64,000 nt of DNA, from assembly GCA_965203265.1 (NCBI GenBank), contig CBDBBV010000002.1, positions 2,170,001-2,234,000 of the forward strand. The letters are read 5' to 3'. This document shows, one piece after another, positions 26,113 to 35,064 of this stretch (positions are counted from its first letter, which is position 1; each line of letters begins with the position of its first letter). Below the pieces are notes generated by a model. The model saw only the letters and a list, made by a program, of their open reading frames with translations, searched no databases and was not told where the DNA came from. Origin of the DNA: JAHRAW01 sp965203265. Lineage in GTDB: Bacteria > Pseudomonadota > Gammaproteobacteria > Arenicellales > Poriferihabitantaceae. A program made the position numbers and the translations under genes.

Positions 26113-29100
26113 TTAGAAACGCGCCTCTCCCTTCAATAAAACTGCATGGTCGGCGTCCGCGTGCTCGTTCTCGCGGCGTTCTCCGTGCAGGCGCAGGGTA
26201 AATTGCCCGCCGGAAGACCAATCCAATCCCAGGCGATACAGTTTGCCGTCATCGTGCAAGGTCAGGCCGCTCCACGGGGTCAGCAGGCCATCTCGCTCGC
26301 CGGGAGTGGACAGGCCGTAGCCCATATTCATTTCCAGTCGTCCGCTGGGGTCGTGAGTGGTCGGGGTGGTTTCGCGTAGGCCGTTCGACCAGATTTGCTC
26401 GGTGTCGTTCCCGCCGCCGCCGTTGCCGTAGCCGGGGCGCATCACGAAGGACAGGCCGTGGCCGTCGGCGCTGGGGGATAGGCGTAGGGAGGCTTGTATT
26501 CCCCATTCCTCGTAGTCGCTTCTGCCTAGTAGGGTGTGCACCGAGGTTTCGGCGTTCCAGCCGGTTTTCGGGTTGGCGTAGCGCAAGGTGCCGTGGAATT
26601 CCGCGCCGGTGCTGGTGTTGCCGTCTACGCCATCTCCGCCGTCGTGGCGCAGGCCGAGGGAGATGGACGGCGATAGGTGGCCGCCGCCGCTCAAATGGCT
26701 GCTGCTGCTCGCCTCGGCGGCGAATCGAATCAGGGTGGTTTCCACTGTCATGGCGGCAACTTGGGCGGTTTTTTCCACCTCCAAGTCGGTGCGCGTGATT
26801 TCCCCCTTGAGGCGCACATTGGCATCGTCGCGCGACCACAACAGGCCGCTGCCGCCCACGGCTACGGATTGCAGGGTTACATCGTTGGATGACGATTCGC
26901 CGTCATCGGGAGTGATTTCCACTTCGCCGGTGCCGTAGCCGGCGGTGGCCCACCAGTGGCGTTGACCCGAACGCCAGCCGAGGTAGGGGTGGACGGCAAG
27001 TAAGTCGATTTCGTAGTCGCCATTGCCGCCCCCGCCGCCTTCGCTAGTGTCCTCGTATTCCAGTTCGCCCTCACTCCACGACAAGGCCACGCCCGCCAGC
27101 AGGTTTTCGCGCACTTTGTGATCCACGCCGATTTGCGCGCCGTACAAACTGCCATCGAAGTCCACGCCGTCATTTTCACCGGAAAAATTGCGGTATTCGC
27201 CGCCGCCCCACAGGGAGGTATTACGCAAACCGCCGCCCTCTTCTCTGGTGTGAAACGGCAAGACGAAATCGGAGCCGCTCAGCAGGTCGCGCAGGGGGAT
27301 GTTGTCGTTGACCAAGCCCGGCGCATGGGTTTTCAGGGCGTCCGCCAGAGAACTCTGCCCGCCGAGACTGGCCGAGACACCGCCGCTGCCGCCCCCGCTC
27401 CCATTCAATGCCCGCCCCACTCGCGTGGAAATGGCGCCGGTAACCCGACCGGCCACGGCGCGCGCCACTTCGGGTAGGGCGGTTTCATGCAATTTCTCCG
27501 CCTGTATCTGCGACACGATGGTCAGCACGAGGGCGCGCTCGGTGCGCAATGACGGGTTGGTGCTTGTGGCGGAGATGGTGATGGTTTTGCCTTCGGATTC
27601 CGCATTGGCGATGGTGGTTACCTTGACCGTCTCGCTATGGCGGCCTGCGGCAATGGTGAAGGTCTTGGTGGTGAGGGAATAATCGACACCCTCGGTGGCC
27701 GCCGTATTGCCGCTTGCGTCGATGGCCAGCGTTACCACACTGCCGCCGGACGGCGCCGGGCGGTTCAGCGTTGCCGTTATCTCGGATTCGCGGCCTTCGG
27801 GGATGTCCGTGAGGCTGGCGGCGAGGGTCAGGGTGGTCGGTATGGCCGCTCTGGTTATGCTTACTCGGTAGTTCGTGGTACTGCCGTCCTCGGCGGTTAC
27901 CTCGACCACGATGGCGTTGACCCCCTCGGCGAGGGAAATGGCGCTGCTGTCCGAGCCGCTGTTCACCGCCGTCAGGCTGCCGCTCTTGCCCACCCGAATG
28001 GAAGCCGCGCTATGCGCTCTGGTAGGCGTCAATATCAGATGGGTAACCTCGTTGCCCACCGAAGCCCGATAGGCCGTGGTGGAGGCCGAGAAAGAGGGCG
28101 TCAGGGCGAGGGTGGTGAAAGTGCTGCCGTCTGTGCTGCTTTTGGCGGTCAGGGCGCTCAGATCAGCGTTGGCGGATTGGCCGCTTCCCGAGGGAGCCGC
28201 TCTGGTTATGCTCACCGTGTAGGTGTTCTTGGCGCCGCCCGTTGCGGTTACCTCGACCAATACGGGGTTGGCGCCCACGGAGAGGGGGATGGCGTTGCTT
28301 TCAACGCCGCTCGCCACCGAGTTGAGATTGCCGCTCTTGCCGACTTGTATGGTGGCGCCGCTTTGTGCCGCGGTGGGGGTCAATATCAAGTGGGTAACGG
28401 CGTTGGCCACCGAGGCCGAGTAGGCGGTGGTGGTGTGGGAGAAGGTTGCCGGAGTGAGGGCGAGGGCTGTGTAGGTGCTGCCGTCGGTGCTGCTTTTGGC
28501 GGTGAGGGCGCTCAAATCGGTGGGTGCCGGTTTGTCGTCATCGGTGATGGTGATGGCCACCGAGTTGTCGGTGCCGGCGGTTACCGAGGAAGGCAGGGTG
28601 CCGAGGGCGACTGTGAGGGTTTCGTCTTGGTCGTCGGTGTCTTGGTTGGTGGAAAGCGAGCCGGTGGCGGAGGTTTGGCCGCTCGAGATGGTGATGGCGG
28701 CTAGGCTGCCGATGTCGGCGGCTTCGGCGCTGCCTCGGGTGATGGTTAGCGGAATGCGCACATTGGAAGTCAACGCCGCCGAGAGGGTTGCGGTGATGGT
28801 TACGGAGGAACCTTCGGGTACCGGATTGGGAGCGGCGGATAGGTTGACTGTGGGGGTTGCGGCGGTGCAGGAGGAGGCGATTTTTAGGGAGATGGTGTCG
28901 CCGACGGACCAAGCGAGGTTGGCGTTTACCCAACTGCGTGTTACACCTGCTCCGCCGCTCGAAATTGAAAATGCGGTTGAATCCACACAAAACTTCATGG
29001 CATTGAGATCGCTATTCACACCAGTCGAGAACTGGGCAACAAACGAACCATCGTTGAGGTCTCCGATGTAGCTGAGGACATAATTCGTGTTGTCAACTGT

Positions 29101-29471
29101 AAAACTGTTGTCCGTCAGTTTTGTAGTACAGTCACTGGTTGAGCTACAACCAAAGCCAACACCGATATCTCCCACTGTCAACGTCGCCGACCACACAGTG
29201 GTGGTCTGAGCGGAGGCGGTAACAGCCAGCAGAGAAAACACGCCCGCCAGCAAGACGATGACAAGGCGGCGAATGGATGAATTCCACCCGGCATTCGAGG
29301 AATGAACTTGGCGGAAAAACGGCAGGCGTACAGAGCGGCCCGCCGAGTAAAACCTTAGCTTAGAAGGGGGGGGGGGGGGGGGCTTATGTTCGCATTCCCA
29401 CCAGCGGCGGGAGCAGCCGAGGCGGTGGGAGCGGATCCGGCGATTTGGGCGACTGGGCTATGGAAATTCAT
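26113..29471 (-). CDS. large autotransporter adhesin, out of frame at a C tract as assembled
   Basis: The well-supported start is ATG 29471 (MNFHSPVAQIAGSA), with GAGGAGG eight nt upstream. The frame enters a 17-nt C tract (29382-29366) and, as assembled, stops at 29355 after 38 residues. One more C or two fewer joins it to the long frame, giving 1119-1120 codons. That frame has no ATG before its signal-like segment (RRLVIVLLAGVFSLLAVTASAQ); only an unsupported TTG at 29253. Domains in order: a Cys-containing N-terminal domain, a Calx-beta-like unit, two near-identical cadherin-like beta domains (LSALTAKSSTDGST), another Calx-beta-like unit, an alpha-helical linker, then a C-terminal autotransporter barrel ending GEARF. 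Surface location is predicted. Confidence 0.85.
29366..29382 (+). repeat. 17-nt homopolymer (G on plus, C on minus) in the autotransporter leader
   Basis: Codes for a polyproline run in the minus-strand leader. Tract lengths of 15 or 18 would restore one continuous frame, so slipped-strand changes would switch the gene on or off. The exact length in the assembly may itself be uncertain. Confidence 0.9.
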
Positions 29472-29540
29472 GAGATATTCCTCCTCAGGGTGGTTGCGGC
29501 GGTCGGATGACTCGCCGGTGAATTTGGATGACCGGGGCGG

Positions 29541-29549
29541 ATTATAGCA
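29541..29549 (-). promoter_or_regulatory. extended -10 promoter of the autotransporter
   Basis: TGCTATAAT on the minus strand is a perfect extended -10, about 70 nt upstream of ATG 29471. A -35-like TGTCAA lies 15 nt further up and overlaps, on the other strand, the TTGACA of the first RNA element, so the two promoters are back to back. Confidence 0.65.
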
Positions 29550-29561
29550 GATTTGCGCCCC

Positions 29562-29592
29562 TTGACACCCCCCGCCTCGCGCCAACGATAAT
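29562..29592 (+). promoter_or_regulatory. promoter of RNA element 1
   Basis: TTGACA (29562-29567) and GATAAT (29587-29592) are separated by 19 nt. The same spacing and surrounding bases recur before element 2. Confidence 0.55.
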
Positions 29593-29596
29593 AGCG

Positions 29597-29701
29597 GCAT
29601 CTGGGGGGACGCCAAACGGCCAACCAGATGCCCATCGTGCGAGAGCGGCGCCGCGCCTCAATCCTACGCACGGGGCAACGGCGGCGCGGCGCTGTCGCCG
29701 T
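29597..29701 (+). ncRNA. candidate structured RNA, tandem copy 1
   Basis: Helix 1 is GCATCTGG (29597) with CCAGATGC (29624). A CCAT linker follows. Helix 2 is CGTGCG (29636) with CGCACG (29667). Helix 3 is ACGGCG (29678) with CGCCGT (29696). The layout matches copy 2 with compensatory changes in helix 2. No T run follows, so this copy may lack its own terminator or read through into copy 2. No plausible protein is encoded. I do not recognise the RNA family. Confidence 0.5.
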
Positions 29702-29737
29702 CCCTCATGCCCGCGAATAGGGCGACTTCCTCACCCC

Positions 29738-29768
29738 TTGACATTCCCCGCCCCGCGCCAGCTATAAT
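29738..29768 (+). promoter_or_regulatory. promoter of RNA element 2
   Basis: TTGACA (29738-29743) and a perfect TATAAT (29763-29768), spacer 19 nt. The context CCCCTTGACA..CCCCGCC.CGCGCCA is shared with the promoter of element 1. Confidence 0.6.
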
Positions 29769-29772
29769 AACC

Positions 29773-29877
29773 GCATCTGGAATAACCCCAGATGCCCATC
29801 GTGTAGGTTGGGGATGCCGCCCGTCAATTCCATACACGAGGCGCCGATAGGCGCGGCACCGCCATCGGCTATTTTTT
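29773..29877 (+). ncRNA. candidate structured RNA, tandem copy 2, with terminator
   Basis: Helix 1 is GCATCTGG (29773) with CCAGATGC (29788). The same CCAT linker follows. Helix 2 is CGTGTA (29800) with TACACG (29833). Helix 3 is a terminator hairpin. Compared with copy 1, helix 2 differs at two pairs (TA/TA versus CG/CG) and stays paired on both sides, which is evidence for selection on RNA structure. The predicted transcript is about 105 nt. Its 3' end is antisense to the last codons of the convergent PBECR2-like gene. Confidence 0.6.
29843..29877 (+). terminator. intrinsic terminator of RNA element 2
   Basis: GCCGAT (29843) pairs with ATCGGC (29864), extended by GGC/GCC past a one-base bulge, then TATTTTTT. 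On the minus strand the same bases encode the Lys-Lys-stop end of the convergent gene. Confidence 0.7.
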
Positions 29878-30354
29878 CGCATGGAGCAAATAGCCTTCTT
29901 CCCTTCGTTTCTCCAAGTAGGCGATGGTGTCCGAGGCAAAGGCCGTAACCCCCACCCATCCTTCGTGCCCCCGCCCCGCCTCATACACGACCAGAACGGG
30001 CACATCCACTCCATCCGCGTTCCAGCGGGCGATGTAACGCCGCCGTTTCGCCATCCTGCCAGTCGGCAGAAGCGTCCACGCCAGCCGAATTTCATCCGGG
30101 TCCTTGATCGTGTCGGCGTAGAGCAGCACATAGCGCTCGCGACCATTGCGGAATTTCGATGTGCCGCGACGGGAGCGAAACAGCGCATTACTGATCACCA
30201 AAAATTCGCCGGTTGCATCCTCATACAACCCCCGCTCCCCCGGCGCCACCCCGAATTCCGCCAGAAACCGATTCTCGTATTCCTCGGTGGTCAATCCCGG
30301 CGGCAGAATCCGCGAGGGCGGTGTTGGTCGTGGTGTGAGCGCGATCCTTTCCAT
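29869..30354 (-). CDS. PBECR2-like (Barnase-EndoU-ColicinE5/D-RelE fold) protein
   Basis: The 161-aa protein resembles, from memory, the PBECR2 domain often fused to phage head-morphogenesis proteins. Matching blocks are YVLLYADTIKDPDEIRLAW, RRRYIARWN and WVGVTAFASDT, with a terminal YLEKRREEGYLLHA. This superfamily groups small RNase folds found in toxins, but catalytic residues cannot be assigned here. It stands alone rather than fused to a phage protein and lies 40 bp after dapE on the same strand. Its 3' end overlaps the terminator of the structured RNA on the other strand. Confidence 0.6.
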   Translation of the reverse strand: MERIALTPRPTPPSRILPPGLTTEEYENRFLAEFGVAPGERGLYEDATGEFLVISNALFRSRRGTSKFRNGRERYVLLYADTIKDPDEIRLAWTLLPTGRMAKRRRYIARWNADGVDVPVLVVYEAGRGHEGWVGVTAFASDTIAYLEKRREEGYLLHAKK

Positions 30355-30394
30355 GCTTCGGCTTCATCCAAGTAGGCGGCGTCCACGCCAGCCG

Positions 30395-31528
30395 TCAGCG
30401 CAGCAATTTTTCCAATATGTTTTCGTAGATGAGGGACAACCGATCGAGGTCGGCGGTCGAGACGCATTCGTCTATTTGGTGGATGGTGGCGTTGATCGGG
30501 CCGAGTTCGACTACCTCGGCGCCCGTGGGGGCGATGAAGCGGCCGTCCGAGGTGCCGCCGGAAGTGGCGCGAGTCGGGCGGTTGCCGGTGGCCGCCTCGA
30601 CGCACTGCGATACCACCTCGGTCAGCCGCCCCTGCACCGTCTCGAAGGGTCTGGCGTTTGCCAGCCAGTGGATTTCGTAGTCGAGCCGGTGGCGCGCCAG
30701 CAGTCGTTCGATGCGCGTGCGGATGGCCTGTTCGGTACTCTCCGGCGAATAGCGTAGGTTGAATTGAATCTCCACCTCGCCGGGAATCACATTGGCCGCG
30801 CCGGTGCCGCCGTGGATGTTGGACACCTGAAAGGAAGTCGGCTGGAAATTGTCGTTGCCTTGATCCCATTCCACAGCCAACAGCTCGGCGAGAGCCTGCA
30901 CGGCATGGTGCAACGGGTTGTCGGCGGGATAGGCGATATGCCCCTGCGTGCCGCGAATGCGCAGGGTGGCGCCGACCGAGCCGCGCCGTCCCACCTTGAT
31001 GGTGTCCCCCAACTCGGCCACGCTCGACGGCTCGCCGACCACGCACATGTCGATCTGCTGGCCGCGTTTTGTGAGCGTACTCATCACCTCCCGCGTGCCC
31101 CATCTGGCGACGCCCTCTTCGTCGCTGGTGATCAGCAGGCCGATGGTGCCGGCGTGTGCACCGCCGGGATGGCTCGCTACGAAACGCTCGCACGCCGTAA
31201 CGAAGCAGGCGATGCTGCTCTTCATGTCGGCGGCGCCGCGCCCGTGCAGCATGCCGTCGCGGATCACTCCGTCAAACGGCGGGTAGCGCCACTGCGCCAG
31301 CGGCCCCGGCGGCACCACATCGGTATGGCCGGCGAACACCAGCAGCGGCCGTCCGTGCCCACGAGTCGCCCACAGATTGGTCACTTCGGAAAAATTCATC
31401 GACTCGCCGACAAACCCGACCCCTTGCAGGCGCGACAGAATCAACTCCTGACAGCCGCCGTCGGCGGGCGTTACCGACTCCCGGCGGATCAACTCCTGCG
31501 CGAGGGAAACCGTGGCGGATGGGGGCAT
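30395..31528 (-). CDS. dapE: succinyl-diaminopimelate desuccinylase
   Basis: The 377-aa di-zinc M20 amidase cleaves N-succinyl-LL-DAP in lysine and peptidoglycan-precursor synthesis. Metal and catalytic motifs are intact: VFAGHTDVVPPG, GRGAADMKSS and ITSDEEG (catalytic Glu). The dimerisation-domain block INATIHQIDECV near the end is typical. Length matches E. coli DapE (375). It follows the SDR gene by 32 bp. Confidence 0.95.
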   Translation of the reverse strand: MPPSATVSLAQELIRRESVTPADGGCQELILSRLQGVGFVGESMNFSEVTNLWATRGHGRPLLVFAGHTDVVPPGPLAQWRYPPFDGVIRDGMLHGRGAADMKSSIACFVTACERFVASHPGGAHAGTIGLLITSDEEGVARWGTREVMSTLTKRGQQIDMCVVGEPSSVAELGDTIKVGRRGSVGATLRIRGTQGHIAYPADNPLHHAVQALAELLAVEWDQGNDNFQPTSFQVSNIHGGTGAANVIPGEVEIQFNLRYSPESTEQAIRTRIERLLARHRLDYEIHWLANARPFETVQGRLTEVVSQCVEAATGNRPTRATSGGTSDGRFIAPTGAEVVELGPINATIHQIDECVSTADLDRLSLIYENILEKLLR

Positions 31529-31560
31529 GGTGGGTTGCTCAGGCGTTCAGGCGCGCCGCT

Positions 31561-32379
31561 TCACTCCGCCACCGGCACCACATAATTCAAGTTCATGCGC
31601 CCGCCGTCCGGATAGATCGTCTGGCCGGTGATGTAGCTCGAATGATCGCCGGCGAGAAAAACCGCCACCTTGGCGACCTCGTCGGGCCTGCCCGGCCGCT
31701 GCATCGGCGTGCGCGACAGCACCACCCGCATTTTTTGCGGATCATCCGCGATGGAGTGAAACATCTCGGTGTCGATGGAGCCGGGGCCGATGCCGTTCAC
31801 CCGCACCCCCTCGGCGGCCAGATGGATGGCGAGACACTTGGTCCATTGATTCACGCCCCCCTTGGCGACCACATATGGCGCGATGGCGGGAATGGCGAGC
31901 ACGCCGTTGAGCGACGACATATTGATGATCACCCCCCGGCAGCCGTCTCCATCGGGACTTTGCGCGACCATCCTGCGCGCCGCCCGCTGGCCGGTGAGGA
32001 ACACCCCGCGCAGATTGACCGCCAGAACCCGATCGAAATCCGCCGCCGTCAACTCCAATATATCGGCGGTGTGCACGATGCCGGCGTTGGCGATGACCAC
32101 ATCGATGCGCCCCCAGCGTTCTCCGGCGAAATCCATCAGCGACTGAATGGCTGCCTCGTCGGTAACATCGCAACTGCGGTAATGCGCCTCGCCGCCGTTG
32201 GCGCGCAATTTCTCGGCGGCCTGTTCACCGGCCTCGTCGCGCACATCCGAGAGCACCACCGCGGCGCCCTCGGCGACGAAGCGCTTGGCGCAGGCGAGGC
32301 CGATGCCTCGGGCGGCGCCGGTGATGACGGCGACCTTGTTTTCCAGCATTTTCGGCATTTTCGCCACCCGCTCAGCCAC
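31561..32379 (-). CDS. short-chain dehydrogenase/reductase
   Basis: The 272-aa classical SDR has the NAD(P)-binding motif TGAARGIGLACA near residue 20, ANAGIV, and an active site of MSSLNG followed by YVVAK (Tyr-x3-Lys). An Asp after the second strand (LSDVRDE) suggests NAD preference. ATGs at residues 1, 8 and 11 are possible starts. It lies 7 bp after the TPP-enzyme gene and is probably co-transcribed. The substrate is not known. Confidence 0.88.
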   Translation of the reverse strand: MAERVAKMPKMLENKVAVITGAARGIGLACAKRFVAEGAAVVLSDVRDEAGEQAAEKLRANGGEAHYRSCDVTDEAAIQSLMDFAGERWGRIDVVIANAGIVHTADILELTAADFDRVLAVNLRGVFLTGQRAARRMVAQSPDGDGCRGVIINMSSLNGVLAIPAIAPYVVAKGGVNQWTKCLAIHLAAEGVRVNGIGPGSIDTEMFHSIADDPQKMRVVLSRTPMQRPGRPDEVAKVAVFLAGDHSSYITGQTIYPDGGRMNLNYVVPVAE

Positions 32380-32386
32380 TCAGCCG

Positions 32387-34027
32387 CTAGTGATCCGTGT
32401 GAATTTCGATGAGCGCCGGCTGGTCGGCGGCCAGCGCCCGTTCGAATGCCGGCTCGAACTCATCCGTGCGCCGCACCGTCGCCCCGAATGCGCCGTAGGC
32501 TCGCGCCAGCGCGGCGAAATCCGGATTGTCGAGGGAAGTCGCGATGGGGCGGCCGGGATAATGCCGCTCCTGATGGGCGCGAATGGTGCCGTAGCAATTA
32601 TTGTTGAGGAGCAGAAAGATGACATGGACGCCGTATTGTACGGCAGTGGCCAGCTCCTGACCATTCATCAAAAAGCAGCCGTCGCCGGAAAACGAAACCA
32701 CGATGGAATGTGGCCGCGCGAGCTTGCCGGCGATGCCGGCGGCGACTCCGTAGCCCATGGAGCCGTTGGTGCTGGCCAGCTGGGTCGCCGGTTGGCGGAA
32801 CTGATAATTGCGCTGCGCCCACAGGGTGTAATTGCCGGCGCCGTTGGCGATGATGCTGTCGCTCGGCAACCGCTCGCGCAGATACGCCATGATCGCCTCC
32901 ATCCGCACCCCGCCCGTGCCGCCGTCCCCGCTGCCATCCAGCCGCGCGAGATAGGCGCGTTTCGCCTCCGCCGTGCGCTCGGCCCACTCGGTTCGTCCGC
33001 CTCCGCTCGGCGCAATCGCCCGCGCCGCCTGCAAAAAACCCTCGGCGTCGCAGTCGATGCCGAGGGCAGCGTGGAACACCGAATTCAGTTCCGCCGCCGC
33101 CGGAAATACATGCACCAGTTTGCGTTTGCCGGCGCGATCGAATTCGGGCACATCGAACAAAGTGTAGCCGCAAGTGGTTATATCCCCCAGCCGCGCCGCC
33201 AGCGCGATCACCAAATCCGCCTCCCGCACCAACTCCTCCAGAGTCGAGTCGGGGGCGACGCCGAGCTCGCCCACATAACAGGGATGGGTATTGTCGAACA
33301 TGTCCTGACGGCGAAACGCGCACGCCACCGCGATGCGGTGGGCCTCGGCGAACGCCGCGAGCAAATCGTTGGTGGGCGGCGTCCACCCCGCGCCGCCGCA
33401 GATGACCAGCGGCCGCTCGGCCGCCGCCAGCAGCTGGGTGAACTGCGTCATCTGCTGCGCCGTCGGCGTCTTCGGCGCGCGCCTCGGCATCTCGCAATCC
33501 GCCGCCATCCCCTCTTCGGCGAGCACATCCTCGGGCAGCTCGACCACCACTGGCCCGGGGCGATCCGAAATCGCCGCGCCCCACGCCTCGCGTAGTTTTT
33601 CGGGAATCTCCTCGGCGTGTTCCACCCGCAACACCAACTTGGCCACGCCGCCGTACACTCGCCCATAATCGAGTTCCTGAAACGCCTCCCGCCCGCGTTC
33701 GCCGCGCGCCACCTGACCGATGAACAGCAGCATCGGCGTGGAATCCTGAAACGCGGTGTGCACGCCGATCATGGCGTTGGCCGCCCCCGGCCCGCGAGAG
33801 ACGAAGCACACCCCCGGCGAACGGCTCAGCTTGCCGGACGCCTCGGCCATGTAAGCCGCCCCGCCCTCCTGACGGCACGCGATCAACCGGATTCGCTCGC
33901 GGTGGTGATGAAAGGCGTCGAGCGCCGCCAGATAACTTTCACCGGGTACGCAGAAGGCGCGCCGTACCCCGTTGGCGACCAGACCATCCACCAGCATTCG
34001 GCCGCCGTTGCGTTTGGATTCGGGCAT
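32387..34027 (-). CDS. thiamine-diphosphate-dependent enzyme, acetolactate-synthase-like
   Basis: The 546-aa protein has the three-domain POX/ALS layout. The N-terminal domain has the activating Glu (CRQEGGAAYMAEA). The central domain has GGAGW. The C-terminal domain has the TPP/Mg motif GDGCFLMNGQELATAV...NNNCYG. It is one of several ilvB-like paralogues common in proteobacteria. No regulatory subunit (ilvN) is adjacent, so true acetolactate synthase activity is doubtful. ATG 34027 is chosen because the upstream extension reads through the tRNA gene region. The pairing with an SDR suggests a two-step conversion (inference). Confidence 0.85.
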   Translation of the reverse strand: MPESKRNGGRMLVDGLVANGVRRAFCVPGESYLAALDAFHHHRERIRLIACRQEGGAAYMAEASGKLSRSPGVCFVSRGPGAANAMIGVHTAFQDSTPMLLFIGQVARGERGREAFQELDYGRVYGGVAKLVLRVEHAEEIPEKLREAWGAAISDRPGPVVVELPEDVLAEEGMAADCEMPRRAPKTPTAQQMTQFTQLLAAAERPLVICGGAGWTPPTNDLLAAFAEAHRIAVACAFRRQDMFDNTHPCYVGELGVAPDSTLEELVREADLVIALAARLGDITTCGYTLFDVPEFDRAGKRKLVHVFPAAAELNSVFHAALGIDCDAEGFLQAARAIAPSGGGRTEWAERTAEAKRAYLARLDGSGDGGTGGVRMEAIMAYLRERLPSDSIIANGAGNYTLWAQRNYQFRQPATQLASTNGSMGYGVAAGIAGKLARPHSIVVSFSGDGCFLMNGQELATAVQYGVHVIFLLLNNNCYGTIRAHQERHYPGRPIATSLDNPDFAALARAYGAFGATVRRTDEFEPAFERALAADQPALIEIHTDH

Positions 34028-34081
34028 GGGTTGTGGATTGTGGGTTGCGGGCAGGATTCGGATGGGAGGGGGAGGGGAAGG

Positions 34082-34169
34082 TGGCGGAGAGCGAGGGATT
34101 CGAACCCCCGGACCTGTTACAGTCAACGGTTTTCAAGACCGCCGCATTCGACCGCTCTGCCAGCTCTCC
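34082..34169 (-). tRNA. serT: tRNA-Ser (anticodon TGA)
   Basis: The 88-nt sequence folds with acceptor GGAGAGC/GCTCTCC, discriminator G and an encoded CCA. The long variable arm is typical of serine tRNAs. The T-loop is GGTTCGAATCC and the anticodon loop CTTGAAA has TGA (34133-34135 on the plus strand as TCA). It reads serine UCA codons, and probably the other UCN codons by wobble. Confidence 0.97.
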
Positions 34170-34186
34170 ACCGCGCCGAAGTGGGC

Positions 34187-34192
34187 ATTATA
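34187..34192 (-). promoter_or_regulatory. -10 box of the tRNA-Ser promoter
   Basis: A perfect TATAAT on the minus strand, 17 nt before the mature 5' end. The -35 region (TGGCAG) is a poor match. Confidence 0.5.
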
Positions 34193-34270
34193 GCGAACCT
34201 CGGCACAACCTGCCATTTTGCATTTCGTAGGGCGGGGCGGTGGGCGTGCCTTCGACCACACCCGCGACAA

Positions 34271-34933
34271 TCAATTCTCAATTCCCCTTGTAATCTCGGC
34301 TAGTTTCTCGTCCAGATTCTTGAGTTGAATACCCTGTCGATGCCACTTGGGGGGGATGAAGTGCCCCCGGTGAATCCCTCTCTTCGAATTTTTCGCTATT
34401 TTTTCCTGATCCTTGTAGTTTTCCGAGAATTCGGCCAGTGCGTGGCCAGCTTCTACCATTGCGCTCAGAATGTCCTTGCCATCAGTCGTGTAGCACTTGG
34501 CGAGACACCGACCATACCGATCTATCTCTTCCTTATCGTCCAATTCACAAATTACACCACCCGCTATGAGTTCCACAAGAAAATCCTTGGCATCCTGTCC
34601 GCATGAGTACAGTTGATTCGTTGCATCACGACACTTTTGATATATTTCTGGGGCGTCGATCCCTTGTAGGCGTATTTTGACTTTGTCATAGAGTCGTAGC
34701 GAATCGCCATCTGTTGCAAACACTTCAGCAGCGTCTATCGGCATTTTCGATTTCGCTAGTGCCACCTTGCATATATTACGCTGAGTATCCTCGATTTTTT
34801 CATCCAAGTCCTTCTCATGCTGCACCAATTCCTCCAAGTCCTGTTTATTCACCTTCTGCTCGGTGCTCGCTACGGATGACGCAACGCAAAATGCAACGAG
34901 TGGCGCTAGAAGCCATCGTGAACGGCTGTTCAT
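34271..34933 (-). CDS. secreted thermonuclease-like (SNase) protein
   Basis: The 220-aa protein starts at ATG 34933 with AAAGGAGACGAAT upstream. The signal sequence is SRWLLAPLVAFCVASSVAS. A predicted coiled segment (about residues 28-60, rich in Glu, Lys and Asp) precedes a staphylococcal-nuclease-like domain: DGDSLRLYDKVKIRLQGIDAPE contains the Asp/Arg/Asp metal and catalytic positions. YGRC (a YGR block also seen in other SNases) and the late GHA element follow. It probably degrades DNA or RNA outside the cytoplasm. Composition is AT-richer than the core. Confidence 0.85.
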   Translation of the reverse strand: MNSRSRWLLAPLVAFCVASSVASTEQKVNKQDLEELVQHEKDLDEKIEDTQRNICKVALAKSKMPIDAAEVFATDGDSLRLYDKVKIRLQGIDAPEIYQKCRDATNQLYSCGQDAKDFLVELIAGGVICELDDKEEIDRYGRCLAKCYTTDGKDILSAMVEAGHALAEFSENYKDQEKIAKNSKRGIHRGHFIPPKWHRQGIQLKNLDEKLAEITRGIEN

Positions 34934-35064
34934 ATTCGTCTCCTTTAGGGTTGTTGCTTCAAGCCTAACTCTTTGCCGAATCGGCATGCCACACAACATA
35001 AATCCTTCCTCGGCTGTCTGTCAACACCCGGTACAATGCAATTTTCCCAAACCACCCCGCCCCC

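Noticed and set aside
29355..29615. An independent 86-residue protein starting at 29615
   Set aside because: The part before 29471 spans the promoter and has no ribosome-binding site. The part after it is the autotransporter leader.
29597..29701. Known small RNA (6S, 4.5S, CsrB-type)
   Set aside because: The helices and loops do not match what I know of 6S or 4.5S RNA, and there are too few GGA loops for a CsrB/RsmZ-type RNA.
29562..29877. Insertion sequence or MITE
   Set aside because: There are no terminal inverted repeats bounding the copies or target duplications visible, and the shared parts are promoters and helices rather than ends. Not fully excluded.
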